35,804 bases of DNA from Phycisphaerae bacterium. Lineage in GTDB: Bacteria > Planctomycetota > Phycisphaerae > Phycisphaerales > SM1A02. A program made the translations under genes and the position numbers. Positions 7,890-15,915 of the stretch are shown here, piece by piece. The notes under the pieces are model-generated. The model made no database searches and was not told the origin of the DNA. It saw only the letters and a list, made by a program, of their open reading frames with translations. Location: assembly GCA_016873275.1 (NCBI GenBank), contig VGXO01000032.1:1-35804 (forward strand), given 5' to 3'. Each line of letters opens with the position of its first letter. The stretch's first letter is position 1.

Positions 7890-8567
7890 TCAGCGGACGA
7901 TCCAGTCCTGGGAGAGCACCACGAGATCCTGCCCCTGCAGCATCCCATGGTCACCGGGAGTCTGGAACTGGAGCCGCCGGGTCTGGCGCAGCTCCACCGC
8001 CTCCCCGGTCTGGGGGTGCTCGACCGTCTCGCGGCGGTTGCTCAGTCCCGACACATAGATGGTCAGCTCGGTGATCCGGTCGTCCTCGATCGGCCAGATG
8101 ACCACGCCCTCCCGGGCATGCTCCCGTCCCGAGGCGATGGGGCCGATCACCTGGTTCTGGTCGAGGATCGGCGGGAGCTTGTCCGCGTTCCTCGGGTTCT
8201 GCAGGATCCGCTGGATGTCGGTGACGACGATCGTCGGCACCTCGCGTCCGGAAGTCTGCACCTTGCCGGCATCCGACTGCAGCTCGAAGCGAGGCGCCCA
8301 CGTCCGGGTCTTGCCCGAACGGTTCACCACCTCATAGGTCATGAACCAGTAGCGCTGACCATCGGCGGGATCGACGTGGACGCGGAGCGGTCCGGGCTTG
8401 AGCTGAAGCTCCCACGACTCGGCGACCGGCACCCGCTCGGTCGGAGGCGGGGTGACGCCGTCCGTCGCCGGCGGCGTCGCGATGGCGAGGCTCGTGCCGC
8501 CGACGGCGACCACGACGCTCAGGAGTGCGTGAAGGCTGGTTGGGCTCGATGCAGCACGGTTCGGCAC
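7890..8567 (-). CDS. Conserved exported protein of unknown function
   Basis: The product is 225 residues from the GTG at 8567. From there an Arg-containing n-region and a hydrophobic core (LHALLSVVVAVGGTSLAIA) form a signal peptide. An upstream in-frame ATG at 8615 is less likely because TACACT (8598-8593), a -10-like box, lies between the two. The mature part is beta-rich: SWELQLKPGPLRVHVD, YWFMTYEVVNRSGKTRTWAPRFEL, then a conserved-looking segment with VIGPIASGREHAREGVVIWP and YVSGLSNRRETVEHP. I do not recognise a named family. The pattern of a periplasmic beta-sandwich protein comparing a state with a 'reference' is only a structural impression. It is upstream of and co-directional with rpmA-obgE. 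Confidence 0.6.
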   Translation of the reverse strand: MPNRAASSPTSLHALLSVVVAVGGTSLAIATPPATDGVTPPPTERVPVAESWELQLKPGPLRVHVDPADGQRYWFMTYEVVNRSGKTRTWAPRFELQSDAGKVQTSGREVPTIVVTDIQRILQNPRNADKLPPILDQNQVIGPIASGREHAREGVVIWPIEDDRITELTIYVSGLSNRRETVEHPQTGEAVELRQTRRLQFQTPGDHGMLQGQDLVVLSQDWIVR

Positions 8568-8592
8568 GGGGGTTCTCGCCGGGGAAGGGCGG

Positions 8593-8598
8593 AGTGTA
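8593..8598 (-). promoter_or_regulatory. -10-like TACACT before the exported-protein gene
   Basis: TACACT on the minus strand ends 25 nt before the GTG at 8567, with a weak GAGA Shine-Dalgarno between. It supports the shorter reading of this gene. The -35 region is not recognisable. Confidence 0.35.
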
Positions 8599-8662
8599 GC
8601 GACGGCGACCGCCATTCGCGGCGGGGTTCGACCGCCCGACTCGCCTCGCCGCGAACCGAGAC

Positions 8663-8668
8663 TACGCT
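8663..8668 (+). promoter_or_regulatory. -10-like TACGCT, near-leaderless, before the GNAT gene
   Basis: TACGCT ends 6 nt before the ATG at 8675, so transcription would begin at or next to the start codon. No Shine-Dalgarno is present, which fits a leaderless mRNA. No -35 box is seen. Confidence 0.35.
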
Positions 8669-8674
8669 CGGGTC

Positions 8675-9673
8675 ATGACGCCGGATGCCGCCGCTCGCGC
8701 CACCGCGACGCCCCAGGACCGCCGGGTCGTCGAGTGGTCGATCGCGTCCGACGATCCGACGACCGCGGCGCCGATGGCGGTCGAGGTCCCGCGGTCGGAG
8801 CGAGCCACCGCCATCCGCCGGCTCGTCGGAGGTGACCCCGGGGCGACGCGTCGGGTCCTCGACCGGATCGACCAAGGCGACCTCCCGCTCGCGGGGCTCT
8901 GGATCGCGGGACGCGACCTGGTCCGTCGCCCCCCCGTGCTGCTCGCGGTGCTGGGGGCGGGTCGAACCGTCAGCCTCGTCCTCTCCCCGATCGCGGACGA
9001 CCGCGAGCAAGCCGTGGCGACGCGGATGATCCGCGAGGTCATCGCCGGTCTGAAGGTTCCCGCCGACATCGCCCAGGTCATGCTCGAGGCAGGGCGGTCC
9101 CGCGAGTCGAGGTCGCTCCTCGAGGCAGGCTTCGGGCGCCTCGCGACGCTTCGATTCATGGATCGCCTCGTCGACTCGCGCGAGCGGACGGAGCCTCTGC
9201 CCGCCGGCGTCGCCATCCGATCCTGCGGGCATGACGATCCGATCGAGCTCGCCGCGCTCCTCGGTCGCACCTACGAGGACACCCTCGACTGCCCCGGGCT
9301 CGCCGGGCTTCGCCGAGTCGAGGACGTGCTCGCCGGGCACCGCGCCGCCGGTCGATTCGATCCCGAGTCGTGGACCATCCTCGAGGTCGATGGCGCCGGG
9401 GTGGGGGTCTCCTTCGCGAATCCGAACCCCGAGGTCGGCTGCGTCGAGCTCGTCTACTTCGGGCTGGTGAAGCAGGCTCGCGGACGCGGACTCGCGCGGC
9501 GGCTCCTCGGCCACGCGATCGCGGACGCGGGTCGGCACGGGCTCCGGCGACTCACGCTCGCGGTCGACGAGCGAAATCTCCCGGCGATCACGCTGTATCG
9601 GCGCCTCGGCTTCACGCCGGGCGGCGTGCGCGAGGCGTTCATTCGACCGCTCGACGCGCCCTGCCGCGCCTGA
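8675..9673 (+). CDS. GNAT-family N-acetyltransferase, two-lobed
   Basis: The 332-residue product carries a clear C-terminal GNAT domain. It has the acetyl-CoA loop Q267-A-R-G-R-G-L-A, the motif A helix (RRLLGHAIADAGRHG), and the motif B block TLAVDERNLPAITLYRRLGF, followed by R-E-A-F-I-R-P-L. The N-terminal half (about 40-190) looks like a degenerate second GNAT lobe without an acetyl-CoA loop, as in mycothiol-synthase-like tandem GNATs. Such enzymes transfer an acetyl group to an amine; the substrate here cannot be told. It is cytosolic, and is followed by a 381-bp gap before dnaA. Confidence 0.8.
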   Translation: MTPDAAARATATPQDRRVVEWSIASDDPTTAAPMAVEVPRSERATAIRRLVGGDPGATRRVLDRIDQGDLPLAGLWIAGRDLVRRPPVLLAVLGAGRTVSLVLSPIADDREQAVATRMIREVIAGLKVPADIAQVMLEAGRSRESRSLLEAGFGRLATLRFMDRLVDSRERTEPLPAGVAIRSCGHDDPIELAALLGRTYEDTLDCPGLAGLRRVEDVLAGHRAAGRFDPESWTILEVDGAGVGVSFANPNPEVGCVELVYFGLVKQARGRGLARRLLGHAIADAGRHGLRRLTLAVDERNLPAITLYRRLGFTPGGVREAFIRPLDAPCRA

Positions 9674-9696
9674 GTCGTTCCTGCAAGTTGGCGAAG

Positions 9697-9705
9697 TTGT
9701 CCACA
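9697..9705 (+). promoter_or_regulatory. DnaA box TTGTCCACA
   Basis: TTGTCCACA matches the DnaA box consensus TTWTNCACA except for G at position 3, the form favoured in high-GC actinobacteria. It sits within the near-palindrome GTTGTCCACAAC, 358 bp upstream of the dnaA start. No second good match was found in the gap, so autoregulation of dnaA is more likely than a full origin. Confidence 0.5.
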
Positions 9706-10054
9706 ACCGGCGCACACCCGCGGGCTCGTCGCGTGGACATCTCGCTTCCTCCGAGGAGTTCCGGGAGTTGCGTCACCTTCCGCAGGAACTTCGCCGGGGG
9801 ACGGCTTGAGGTCGCGCGACCCGCCGATACCTTCCCCCGCGACCCACGGACGGGTGCCCGCGTCGTCGTGCCGCTCCTCGGCGCCCCGCCGCTCCGTCTC
9901 GCCGGAGCGCCGGAGCATGAGCGAGGGAGGACGTGGGGTCCGCGCGGTCGCCGCCACGGCGGCGATGCAGCGCTCGAAGGAATCGGAGCCCGACCGCGTG
10001 CCGCCCTCCTCGGGGCGGGTTCCTCTCCTCCCCTCCGACTCTCCCCCCCACTTC
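9706..10054 (+). other. dnaA leader region without a supported gene
   Basis: Apart from the DnaA box and the promoter at 9806-9833, this stretch has no gene I can support. Two in-frame ATGs (9917 and 9965) could extend DnaA by 46 or 30 residues of Arg/Ser/Pro-rich sequence, but the DnaA domain I homology begins only at 10055. The stretch is not AT-rich, so a DNA-unwinding element is not evident. Confidence 0.5.
9806..9833 (+). promoter_or_regulatory. Promoter-like TTGAGG-16-TACCTT upstream of dnaA
   Basis: TTGAGG (9806-9811) and TACCTT (9828-9833) are spaced by 16 bp. Transcription would start near 9840, leaving a leader of about 215 nt if DnaA starts at 10055. The spacing equals that seen upstream of the FG-GAP gene and coxB. 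Confidence 0.45.
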
Positions 10055-11479
10055 ATGACCGTCCCCACCCGACCGGAACTTCGCGACCTTCCCGCGGAAC
10101 TTGCGCGGCGGGTCGGCGAGCGACGCTTCGACATGTGGTTCGGTGACTCCACCCGCTTCGAGGTCCGCGACGGCACGCTCGAGGTGATCGCCCCGAGCCC
10201 CTACGCCGCCGACTGGATCGGTCGGCACTTCCGGGATGCCCTCCGCGGCGTCGCCCGGGAGTCGCTCGGGCTCGGCGAGGACGCCCGCGTCGAGATCCGC
10301 AGCGCCTCCCCCGCCGCCGCGCCGACCGAACTGCCGCGGACCACCCGCGGCATGCTCGGCGACGAGCCGCGCACGGTCGAGGCACGGCTCGCCGACGCGG
10401 ACCTCCCGGGCGGTCGCCCGGCCCGTCGCCCGGTGCCCGCCACGGCGAGGTGGCGCGACCTCTCGGAGTTCGTCGTCGGTCCATCGAACCGGCTCGCCTT
10501 CGACTCCGCGCGGCGGCTCGGGCACGCCGAGTCCGAGCAGGAGCGCATGCTCTTCCTGCACGGCGACTGCGGCGTCGGCAAGACCCACCTCCTGCAGGGC
10601 GCCTGCCGTCGACGACGGGACCGCTTCCCGGGGCAGCGGATCCGATACACGACCGGCGAGCAGTTCACCAACGAGTTCATCGGGGCGGTGCGGGGAGGAT
10701 CGGTCGAGGCGTTCCGGCGGCGGTTCCGCGGCGTCGACCTGCTTGCGATCGACGACGTCCACTTCCTCTCGAACAAGACCGCGACGCAGGCGGAGTTCCT
10801 GCACACCCTCGACGCGATCGCCCTCGGCGGCGCACGGGTGGTGCTCGCCTCCGACGAGCATCCGCGGCAGATCGCCCGCTTCAGCCGCTCCCTCGTGAGC
10901 CGCTTCCTCGCGGGCATGGTGGTCCGGATCGAGTCGCCCGACCGCGAGACCCGCCGGCTCCTGCTGCATCGCCTCGCGGCGGGTCGCGGACTCGAGCTGG
11001 CGCCGTCGGCGGAGGAGGCGATCGTCGGTCGGTTCGCGGGATCCGCCCGCGAGCTCGAGGGCGCCGTCGCCAAGCTCGCCGCGATGCGGTCGATCGACGG
11101 CTCGGCCGATCCGGCGATCGGCATGGTGCTGGTCGACCGCATGCTGCGCGACGAGGACTCGTCGCCGCGGGCCCCGGTCCGCTTCGCCCGGATCGTCGAG
11201 GTCGTGGCGGAGAGGCTCGGCGTCGAACGAGGCGAGATCCTCGGTCACTCGAAGCTCAAGCGGACCAGCGAGGCGCGGGGCGTGGTGGTCCACCTCGCCC
11301 GCCGCCTCACCACCCTCAGCTATCCGGAGATCGCCCGCGCCTTCGGGCGTCGGAACCACTCCTCCCTCCACGGGGCGGAGACCCGCATCCGGGAGTCGCT
11401 CGATCGCCCCGGCGACGAGTCGCTCGAGCGGCGCGAGCTGATCGACCGCCTCGCGCACGAGATCCTGCGGGGCGAGTGA
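10055..11479 (+). CDS. dnaA: Chromosomal replication initiator DnaA
   Basis: The 474-residue product has the four DnaA domains. Domain I (1-75) contains FDMWFGDSTRF and the APSPYAADWI block. A variable linker runs to about residue 140. The AAA+ domain III has Walker A GDCGVGKT (170-177) and Walker B with D233-D234 in AIDDVHFL, plus sensor and box VII segments around ARFSRSLVSRFLAGM. DNA-binding domain IV near the C-terminus has RGVVVHLARRLT, SYPEIARAFG and a signature reading GRRNHSSLHGAETRI, which has Asn where Asp is usual. It binds DnaA boxes and opens oriC with ATP. dnaN does not follow; a HEAT-like protein gene does. No clear Shine-Dalgarno precedes the ATG. Confidence 0.95.
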   Translation: MTVPTRPELRDLPAELARRVGERRFDMWFGDSTRFEVRDGTLEVIAPSPYAADWIGRHFRDALRGVARESLGLGEDARVEIRSASPAAAPTELPRTTRGMLGDEPRTVEARLADADLPGGRPARRPVPATARWRDLSEFVVGPSNRLAFDSARRLGHAESEQERMLFLHGDCGVGKTHLLQGACRRRRDRFPGQRIRYTTGEQFTNEFIGAVRGGSVEAFRRRFRGVDLLAIDDVHFLSNKTATQAEFLHTLDAIALGGARVVLASDEHPRQIARFSRSLVSRFLAGMVVRIESPDRETRRLLLHRLAAGRGLELAPSAEEAIVGRFAGSARELEGAVAKLAAMRSIDGSADPAIGMVLVDRMLRDEDSSPRAPVRFARIVEVVAERLGVERGEILGHSKLKRTSEARGVVVHLARRLTTLSYPEIARAFGRRNHSSLHGAETRIRESLDRPGDESLERRELIDRLAHEILRGE

Positions 11480-11489
11480 GGTCCGCCGC

Positions 11490-11495
11490 TACACT
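11490..11495 (+). promoter_or_regulatory. -10-like TACACT, near-leaderless, before the HEAT-like gene
   Basis: TACACT ends 6 nt before the GTG at 11502, the same spacing as at 8663-8668 and 1413-1418. No Shine-Dalgarno lies in this spacing. A leaderless start is inferred. Confidence 0.35.
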
Positions 11496-11501
11496 CCGAC
11501 C

Positions 11502-13016
11502 GTGCCGCGGACCACGACCCTCGTCGCCACGATCCTGCTCCTCGCCGTCGCGCCGGCTTCGCTCGGCGCGGGGTGGCCGCAGCAGCCGAGTCGATACGGT
11601 CCGATCGATCCGGTCGAGTCCGCGCGGGGTCAGGTCCGCCTCGCGGTCACTCGTCAGTCCGACGGCTCGCAGCATGCGCTCCTGACCGCGCTCCGCCAGC
11701 TGAAGGACCCCGCGCTCAAGCCGCTCTTCCAGTCGCTCGTGCAGGCGGACGACTGGACGATGCAGCTCGACGGGATCCTCGGGCTCGCGGAGATCGAGCA
11801 TCGCTCGGTCGAGCCGTTCCTCCTCGAGCAGATCCGGGATCCGCGCGACCGCTCCTCGGCGATCCGCGCGGCGGTCGGGCTCGAGCTCCTCGGTCCCGAC
11901 GAGGCGACGGCGGTCCTGCAGTGGAAGTCGATCTCGCCGGAGGATCGTCTCGTGGTGCTCGCGGAGCGGATGCGCCGCGGCGGTCCCGCCGACCTCGACC
12001 TCCTCCGCTCGCTCGTCGACCACGAGTCGCCCTCGGTCGCGGCGGTCGCGGCGATGCTGCTCGCCGAGGAGGGCGACTCCGTCGCGCTCGACAAGTTCCC
12101 CGCCCGGCTCGATCGCCTCGAGGGGGAGACGCGGCTCCTCACGATCATGGACTTCGCCCGCGCCGCGGAGCGGCATCGCGCACGGTCGATGCTGCCGCTC
12201 CTCGCCCAGATCGCCTCCGACGCCGATGGCGACCGCAACGCGGCGCTCGCGTGCCTCTCCGCGGCGTTCGCGATCGACGCGTCGGTCGCGCTCGACCTCT
12301 GGAGCGACTGCTACGCCCGAGAGACCTCGAACGCCGGTCGCATCCGCGCCGCGATCCTGCTGCTCGCCTCGGAGACCGAGGTGCCCCCCGCCACCTTCGA
12401 CATGATGAATGGCGGCGGTCCCGTGCTCGAGTCGCTCGGCGCCGCCGGGCGGGCGATCGCGACCGGAGAAGGAGCACCGGAGGCGCTTCGCGCGGTGATC
12501 GACGGCGGGCACCGCCTGTCGATCACGTGGGCGATGACCGCGCTCCTCGATCAGCCGCCGGAGGTCGCGGCGCCGCTCCACGAGTCGCTCGTCCGCTCGC
12601 TCATCGAGTCGCGGATCCCGCCGCCGATGATCCCGGTCGCCATCGAGGCGTGCTCTCGCCTCGTCACCGCCGATCCCTCGCGGCTCCGCACCCTCCTCGA
12701 GGAGGCGGCGGCGGTCGACGAGTCGATGCTCGAGGCGCTCCTCGTGGGCGTCCTCGCGAGCGAGTCGCGCACCGCGGCGGCGGAGGTCGCGGCGCCGCTC
12801 CTCGGGCGAGGCGGACGCCGCTGCGACTCGCTCGTCGTGCTCGCGATCGCCCGGACGGACGCGGAGCTCGACCCCGCGCAGCGCGAGGTGCTCGAGACTG
12901 CCGCCGCGGGCGGCGGCAAGCTCGATCCATCGCTTCGGGTGCAGGCGGCGTGGCTCCTGCTCCGCCGAGGCGGACGACTCGAGCAGGAGCTCGCCGCCGT
13001 CTTCGCCGCGCCTTGA
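11502..13016 (+). CDS. Exported HEAT-repeat-like protein
   Basis: The 504-residue product starts at GTG with a signal peptide (TTLVATILLLAVAPASLGAG). The rest is almost wholly helical pairs with Leu/Ala/Glu periodicity. Examples are LKPLFQSLVQADDWTMQLDG, SVEPFLLEQIRDPRDRSSAI, VAAVAAMLLAEEGDSVALDK and EVAAPLLGRGGRRCDSLVVL. Together they look like 10-12 degenerate HEAT/ARM-type repeats filling the chain. Such proteins are scaffolds; no catalytic motif is seen. The product is probably periplasmic. It begins 22 bp after dnaA and is followed after 25 bp by the DegT-like gene. No named family is recognised beyond the repeat type. Confidence 0.65.
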   Translation: MPRTTTLVATILLLAVAPASLGAGWPQQPSRYGPIDPVESARGQVRLAVTRQSDGSQHALLTALRQLKDPALKPLFQSLVQADDWTMQLDGILGLAEIEHRSVEPFLLEQIRDPRDRSSAIRAAVGLELLGPDEATAVLQWKSISPEDRLVVLAERMRRGGPADLDLLRSLVDHESPSVAAVAAMLLAEEGDSVALDKFPARLDRLEGETRLLTIMDFARAAERHRARSMLPLLAQIASDADGDRNAALACLSAAFAIDASVALDLWSDCYARETSNAGRIRAAILLLASETEVPPATFDMMNGGGPVLESLGAAGRAIATGEGAPEALRAVIDGGHRLSITWAMTALLDQPPEVAAPLHESLVRSLIESRIPPPMIPVAIEACSRLVTADPSRLRTLLEEAAAVDESMLEALLVGVLASESRTAAAEVAAPLLGRGGRRCDSLVVLAIARTDAELDPAQREVLETAAAGGGKLDPSLRVQAAWLLLRRGGRLEQELAAVFAAP

Positions 13017-13041
13017 TCGCCGTCCCCGGAGCGAGCCCGTC

Positions 13042-14187
13042 GTGGCGCACGCGATTCCCCTGCAGCTTCCGATGGTGACCGACCTCGACGCCGACGCGCT
13101 CGCGGCGGCGCTCCGCGCGGGTCCCGGCACGATCGTGAAGGAGCTCGAGGCGAGGATCGCCGAGGTCGCGCGGCGGCCCTACGGCGTCGCGGTCGGCTCG
13201 CCCGGCGCCGGGCTCGAGGTCGCGCTGCGGGCGCTCTCGATCGGCGCGGGAGACGAGGTGATCCTGCCCGCGCTCGGCTCGCTCGAGGCGGCGGACGCGG
13301 TCGTCCGCGTCGGCGCCTCGCCGGTCTTCGCCGACGTCGATCCCCGCACGCTCGTCCTCTCGGCGACCGCCGCGGACTCGCTCGTCACCGACCGCACGCG
13401 GGCGATCCTCGCCTTCAGCCTGCTCGGCGACGCGGGATCGCTCGCCGAGCTCGCCCACCTCTGCACGAAGCACGAGATCCCCCTCGTCGAGGACGCGAGC
13501 GACGCGCTCGGCGGCGAGATCTCGGGGCAGCCGGTCGGTCGCTTCGGCCGCATCGCGGTCTTCGCCCTCACCGACGAGCGTCCGGTGCCCGCCTCCGGCG
13601 CCACCATCCTCGTCACCCACGACGACCGCCTCGCCGCCCGCGCCCGCGGCTTCCGCGAGGGGTCGGCGCGGCTCCCCCACGAGGTGCCGCCGGCGCTCGG
13701 GGACCTCGCGGAGCGGTTCGGCGTCGACAGCCCGCTCGACGAGTTCCGCGCGGCGCTCGCGACGAGCCGGCTCGGTCGGCTCGAGGAGGCGCTCGAGCGC
13801 CGCCGCCGCCGCGCCGACGCCTACGTCCGGCGGCTCTCCGCGCATCCCGACCTGATCCTGCCGGCGCCCCGCGGCGATGGCGGCGCGTGCTGGTCGCGAT
13901 TCTGCGTGCGGCTCTCCGACCGCTTCGGCGAGCATGACCGGGACGAGGTCCTCGCGGGGCTCCGCCGCCACGAGGTGCTCGCGTCGCGCGGTCCCCTCTC
14001 GGCGCCGAGCCTTCCCCGCCACGGGCACCGCGTCGGGCACGCCGCGGGCGCCTTCCCCGTCTCCGAGCGGGCGGCGGCGCGCTCGATCTGCCTGCCCTTC
14101 TTCGAGTCGATCACCGACCGCGAGGTCGACCTCGTCTGCCAGACGCTCGACCTGATGATCCAGCGGACGACCTTCCGGCGCGAGTAG
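13042..14187 (+). CDS. DegT/DnrJ/EryC1/StrS-fold protein lacking the PLP lysine
   Basis: The 381-residue product follows the DegT aminotransferase fold throughout. It has an N-terminal GPGTIVKELEARIAE helix, the PLP phosphate-site analogue GSPGAGLEVALRAL, and GDEVILPALGSLEAADAV. The block VEDASDALGG supplies the Asp (D151) that normally contacts the PLP ring nitrogen, and the C-terminal ICLPFFESITDREVDLV is typical. At the place of the Schiff-base lysine (family pattern FSF-x-x-x-K-x-x-x-x-GEGG) the sequence reads FALTDERPVPASGAT, putting Arg180 where Lys is expected and losing the GEGG. It may be non-catalytic, may bind PLP without a covalent link, or may have a changed chemistry. The family usually acts on nucleotide-sugar ketones. 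No sugar-biosynthesis genes are nearby. Confidence 0.8.
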   Translation: MAHAIPLQLPMVTDLDADALAAALRAGPGTIVKELEARIAEVARRPYGVAVGSPGAGLEVALRALSIGAGDEVILPALGSLEAADAVVRVGASPVFADVDPRTLVLSATAADSLVTDRTRAILAFSLLGDAGSLAELAHLCTKHEIPLVEDASDALGGEISGQPVGRFGRIAVFALTDERPVPASGATILVTHDDRLAARARGFREGSARLPHEVPPALGDLAERFGVDSPLDEFRAALATSRLGRLEEALERRRRRADAYVRRLSAHPDLILPAPRGDGGACWSRFCVRLSDRFGEHDRDEVLAGLRRHEVLASRGPLSAPSLPRHGHRVGHAAGAFPVSERAAARSICLPFFESITDREVDLVCQTLDLMIQRTTFRRE

Positions 14188-14238
14188 GGCGGTCCGACGC
14201 GGCGGAGGCGCCGCCCCGCCGCCTTCGGGCGACCTCGC

Positions 14239-15807
14239 TCACTCCCACTCGATCGTCGCAGGCGGCTTCGTCGAGATGTCGTAGACCACGCGGTTCACCC
14301 CGCGCACCTCGTTGATGATCCGGTTGCTGATCGTCGCGAGGACGTCGTGGGGGATCCTCGCCCAGTCGGCGGTCATGAAGTCCTGCGTCTCGACCGCGCG
14401 GATCGCGACCACCGAGTCGTAGGTCCGCCCGTCGCCCATCACGCCGACCGAGCGGACCGGCAGCAGCACCGCGAAGGTCTGGTCGGTGCTGCGGTAGAGG
14501 TTGTGGGAGACGATCTCCTCGAGCAGGATCTCGTCGCACTGCCGCAGGAGCGCGAGCTTCTCGCGGGTCACCTCGCCGAGCACCCGCACCGCGAGCCCCG
14601 GTCCCGGGAAGGGATGCCGCCAGACGACCTGGCTGGGCAGCCCCAGCACCTCGCCGAGCGCCCGCACCTCGTCCTTGAAGAGGTCGCGCAGCGGCTCCAC
14701 CAGGTCGAAGCCAAGCTGCTCGGGAAGCCCGCCCACGTTGTGGTGGAGCTTGATCCCCGCCGCGGTGCCCGCGTGACCGTGACCGCTCTCGATGACGTCG
14801 GGGTAGAGCGTGCCCTGGGCGAGGAACCTCGCGCCGCCGACTCCCTTCGCCGCCTCGCGGAAGACCTCGATGAAGCGGTGCCCGATGCGCCGCCGCTTCT
14901 CCTGCGGATCGACCACGCCCGCGAGGTCGGCGAGGAACGCCTCCGACGCGTCGACCACGCGGAGGTCCGCCTCGAAGTGATCGCGGAAGGTCGCCTCCAC
15001 GAGCGCCCGCTCGTTGGTCCGAAGCAGCCCGTTGTCCACGAAGATGCAGGTGAGCTGGTCGCCGATCGCCTTCTGCAGCAGCGCCGCCACCACCGAGCTG
15101 TCCACGCCTCCCGAGAGCCCGCAGATCACCCGGTCGCGACCGACCTGCGCCCGCACCCGCTCCGCCGCGAGGTCGGCGAAGTCCCGCATCCGCCACGTGC
15201 CCTGGCACCGGCAGATCGCGTAGAGGAAGTTGCGGAGGAGGTCGGTGCCGTGCGGCGTGTGGGTCACCTCGGGGTGGAACTGCACGCCGAAGAAGCGACC
15301 GCCCCGATGCCGCACCGCCGCGTGGGGACAGGTCTCCGAGGAGGCAAGCACGTCGAACGCGCCGCCGAGGTCCGCGACCTGGTCGCCGTGGCTCATCCAG
15401 ACGCTGGTGCGGTCCGGCAGTCCCGCGAGCAGGTCGCCCGCGTCCTGGATGCGGAGCGCGGTGCGGCCGAACTCGCGCCGCGCCGCCGCCTCGACCCGAC
15501 CACCGAGGATCTGGCAGCCAAGCTGCATGCCGTAGCAGATGCCGAGGATGGGGACGCCGAGCTCGAAGATCCGGGGATCAGCGCGCGGCGAGCCCTGCTC
15601 GGTGACCGAGGCGGGTCCGCCCGAGAGGATCAGCCCCTTCGGCTTCATCGCGGCGAGCTCCGCGGCGGGGCGATCCGGCGCGACGAGGAGGCTGAAGACG
15701 CCCGCCTCGCGGATCCGCCGCGCGATCAACTGGGCGTACTGGCTGCCGAAGTCGAGGATCAGGATGGTGTCGACGCCGGGAGGCGGCGTCGGTGTCCGGG
15801 GCGGCAT
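14239..15807 (-). CDS. guaA: GMP synthase (glutamine-hydrolysing)
   Basis: The 522-residue product joins a class I glutamine amidotransferase domain to a PP-loop ATP pyrophosphatase and a dimerisation domain. The amidotransferase has C91 in GICYGMQLG, and H178 and E180 in VQFHPE. The pyrophosphatase has SGGVDSS at 232-238. The dimerisation domain ends with the family's typical ...[14 protein letters not shown]. It converts XMP, ATP and glutamine to GMP in the cytosol. Length is normal. The ATG at 15807 has GGAGGT four nt upstream, which fixes the start although the frame stays open far upstream. It is convergent with the DegT-like gene and divergent from coxB. All key catalytic residues are present. 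Confidence 0.98.
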   Translation of the reverse strand: MPPRTPTPPPGVDTILILDFGSQYAQLIARRIREAGVFSLLVAPDRPAAELAAMKPKGLILSGGPASVTEQGSPRADPRIFELGVPILGICYGMQLGCQILGGRVEAAARREFGRTALRIQDAGDLLAGLPDRTSVWMSHGDQVADLGGAFDVLASSETCPHAAVRHRGGRFFGVQFHPEVTHTPHGTDLLRNFLYAICRCQGTWRMRDFADLAAERVRAQVGRDRVICGLSGGVDSSVVAALLQKAIGDQLTCIFVDNGLLRTNERALVEATFRDHFEADLRVVDASEAFLADLAGVVDPQEKRRRIGHRFIEVFREAAKGVGGARFLAQGTLYPDVIESGHGHAGTAAGIKLHHNVGGLPEQLGFDLVEPLRDLFKDEVRALGEVLGLPSQVVWRHPFPGPGLAVRVLGEVTREKLALLRQCDEILLEEIVSHNLYRSTDQTFAVLLPVRSVGVMGDGRTYDSVVAIRAVETQDFMTADWARIPHDVLATISNRIINEVRGVNRVVYDISTKPPATIEWE

Positions 15808-15836
15808 GCAGACCTCCGCGCAGGGGAAAGCGGCGG

Positions 15837-15842
15837 AAGGTA
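15837..15842 (-). promoter_or_regulatory. -10-like TACCTT before guaA
   Basis: TACCTT on the minus strand ends 29 nt before the guaA ATG, with the strong GGAGGT Shine-Dalgarno between. No clear -35 box is seen. Confidence 0.35.
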
Positions 15843-15879
15843 GCAGGGCGACCGTTCGTGAAGTTCGCGTCCCGCCCAC

Positions 15880-15907
15880 TTGCGGGGGGGCAATCCTCCG
15901 GTACCGT
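15880..15907 (+). promoter_or_regulatory. Promoter-like TTGCGG-16-TACCGT for the respiratory operon
   Basis: TTGCGG (15880-15885) and TACCGT (15902-15907) have a 16-bp spacer. TACCGT ends 8 nt before the coxB ATG, and no Shine-Dalgarno lies between, so the operon mRNA is probably leaderless or nearly so. The promoter is divergent from that of guaA. Confidence 0.5.
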
Positions 15908-15915
15908 GCCCCGCC

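Noticed and set aside
9674-10054. Chromosomal origin oriC
   Set aside because: Only one DnaA box and no AT-rich unwinding element are visible; the usual dnaA-dnaN neighbourhood is missing.
14188-14238. Rho-independent terminator between the DegT-like gene and guaA
   Set aside because: A GC hairpin can be drawn (GGCGG...CCGCC) but there is no T-run, and such stems are expected by chance at this GC content.
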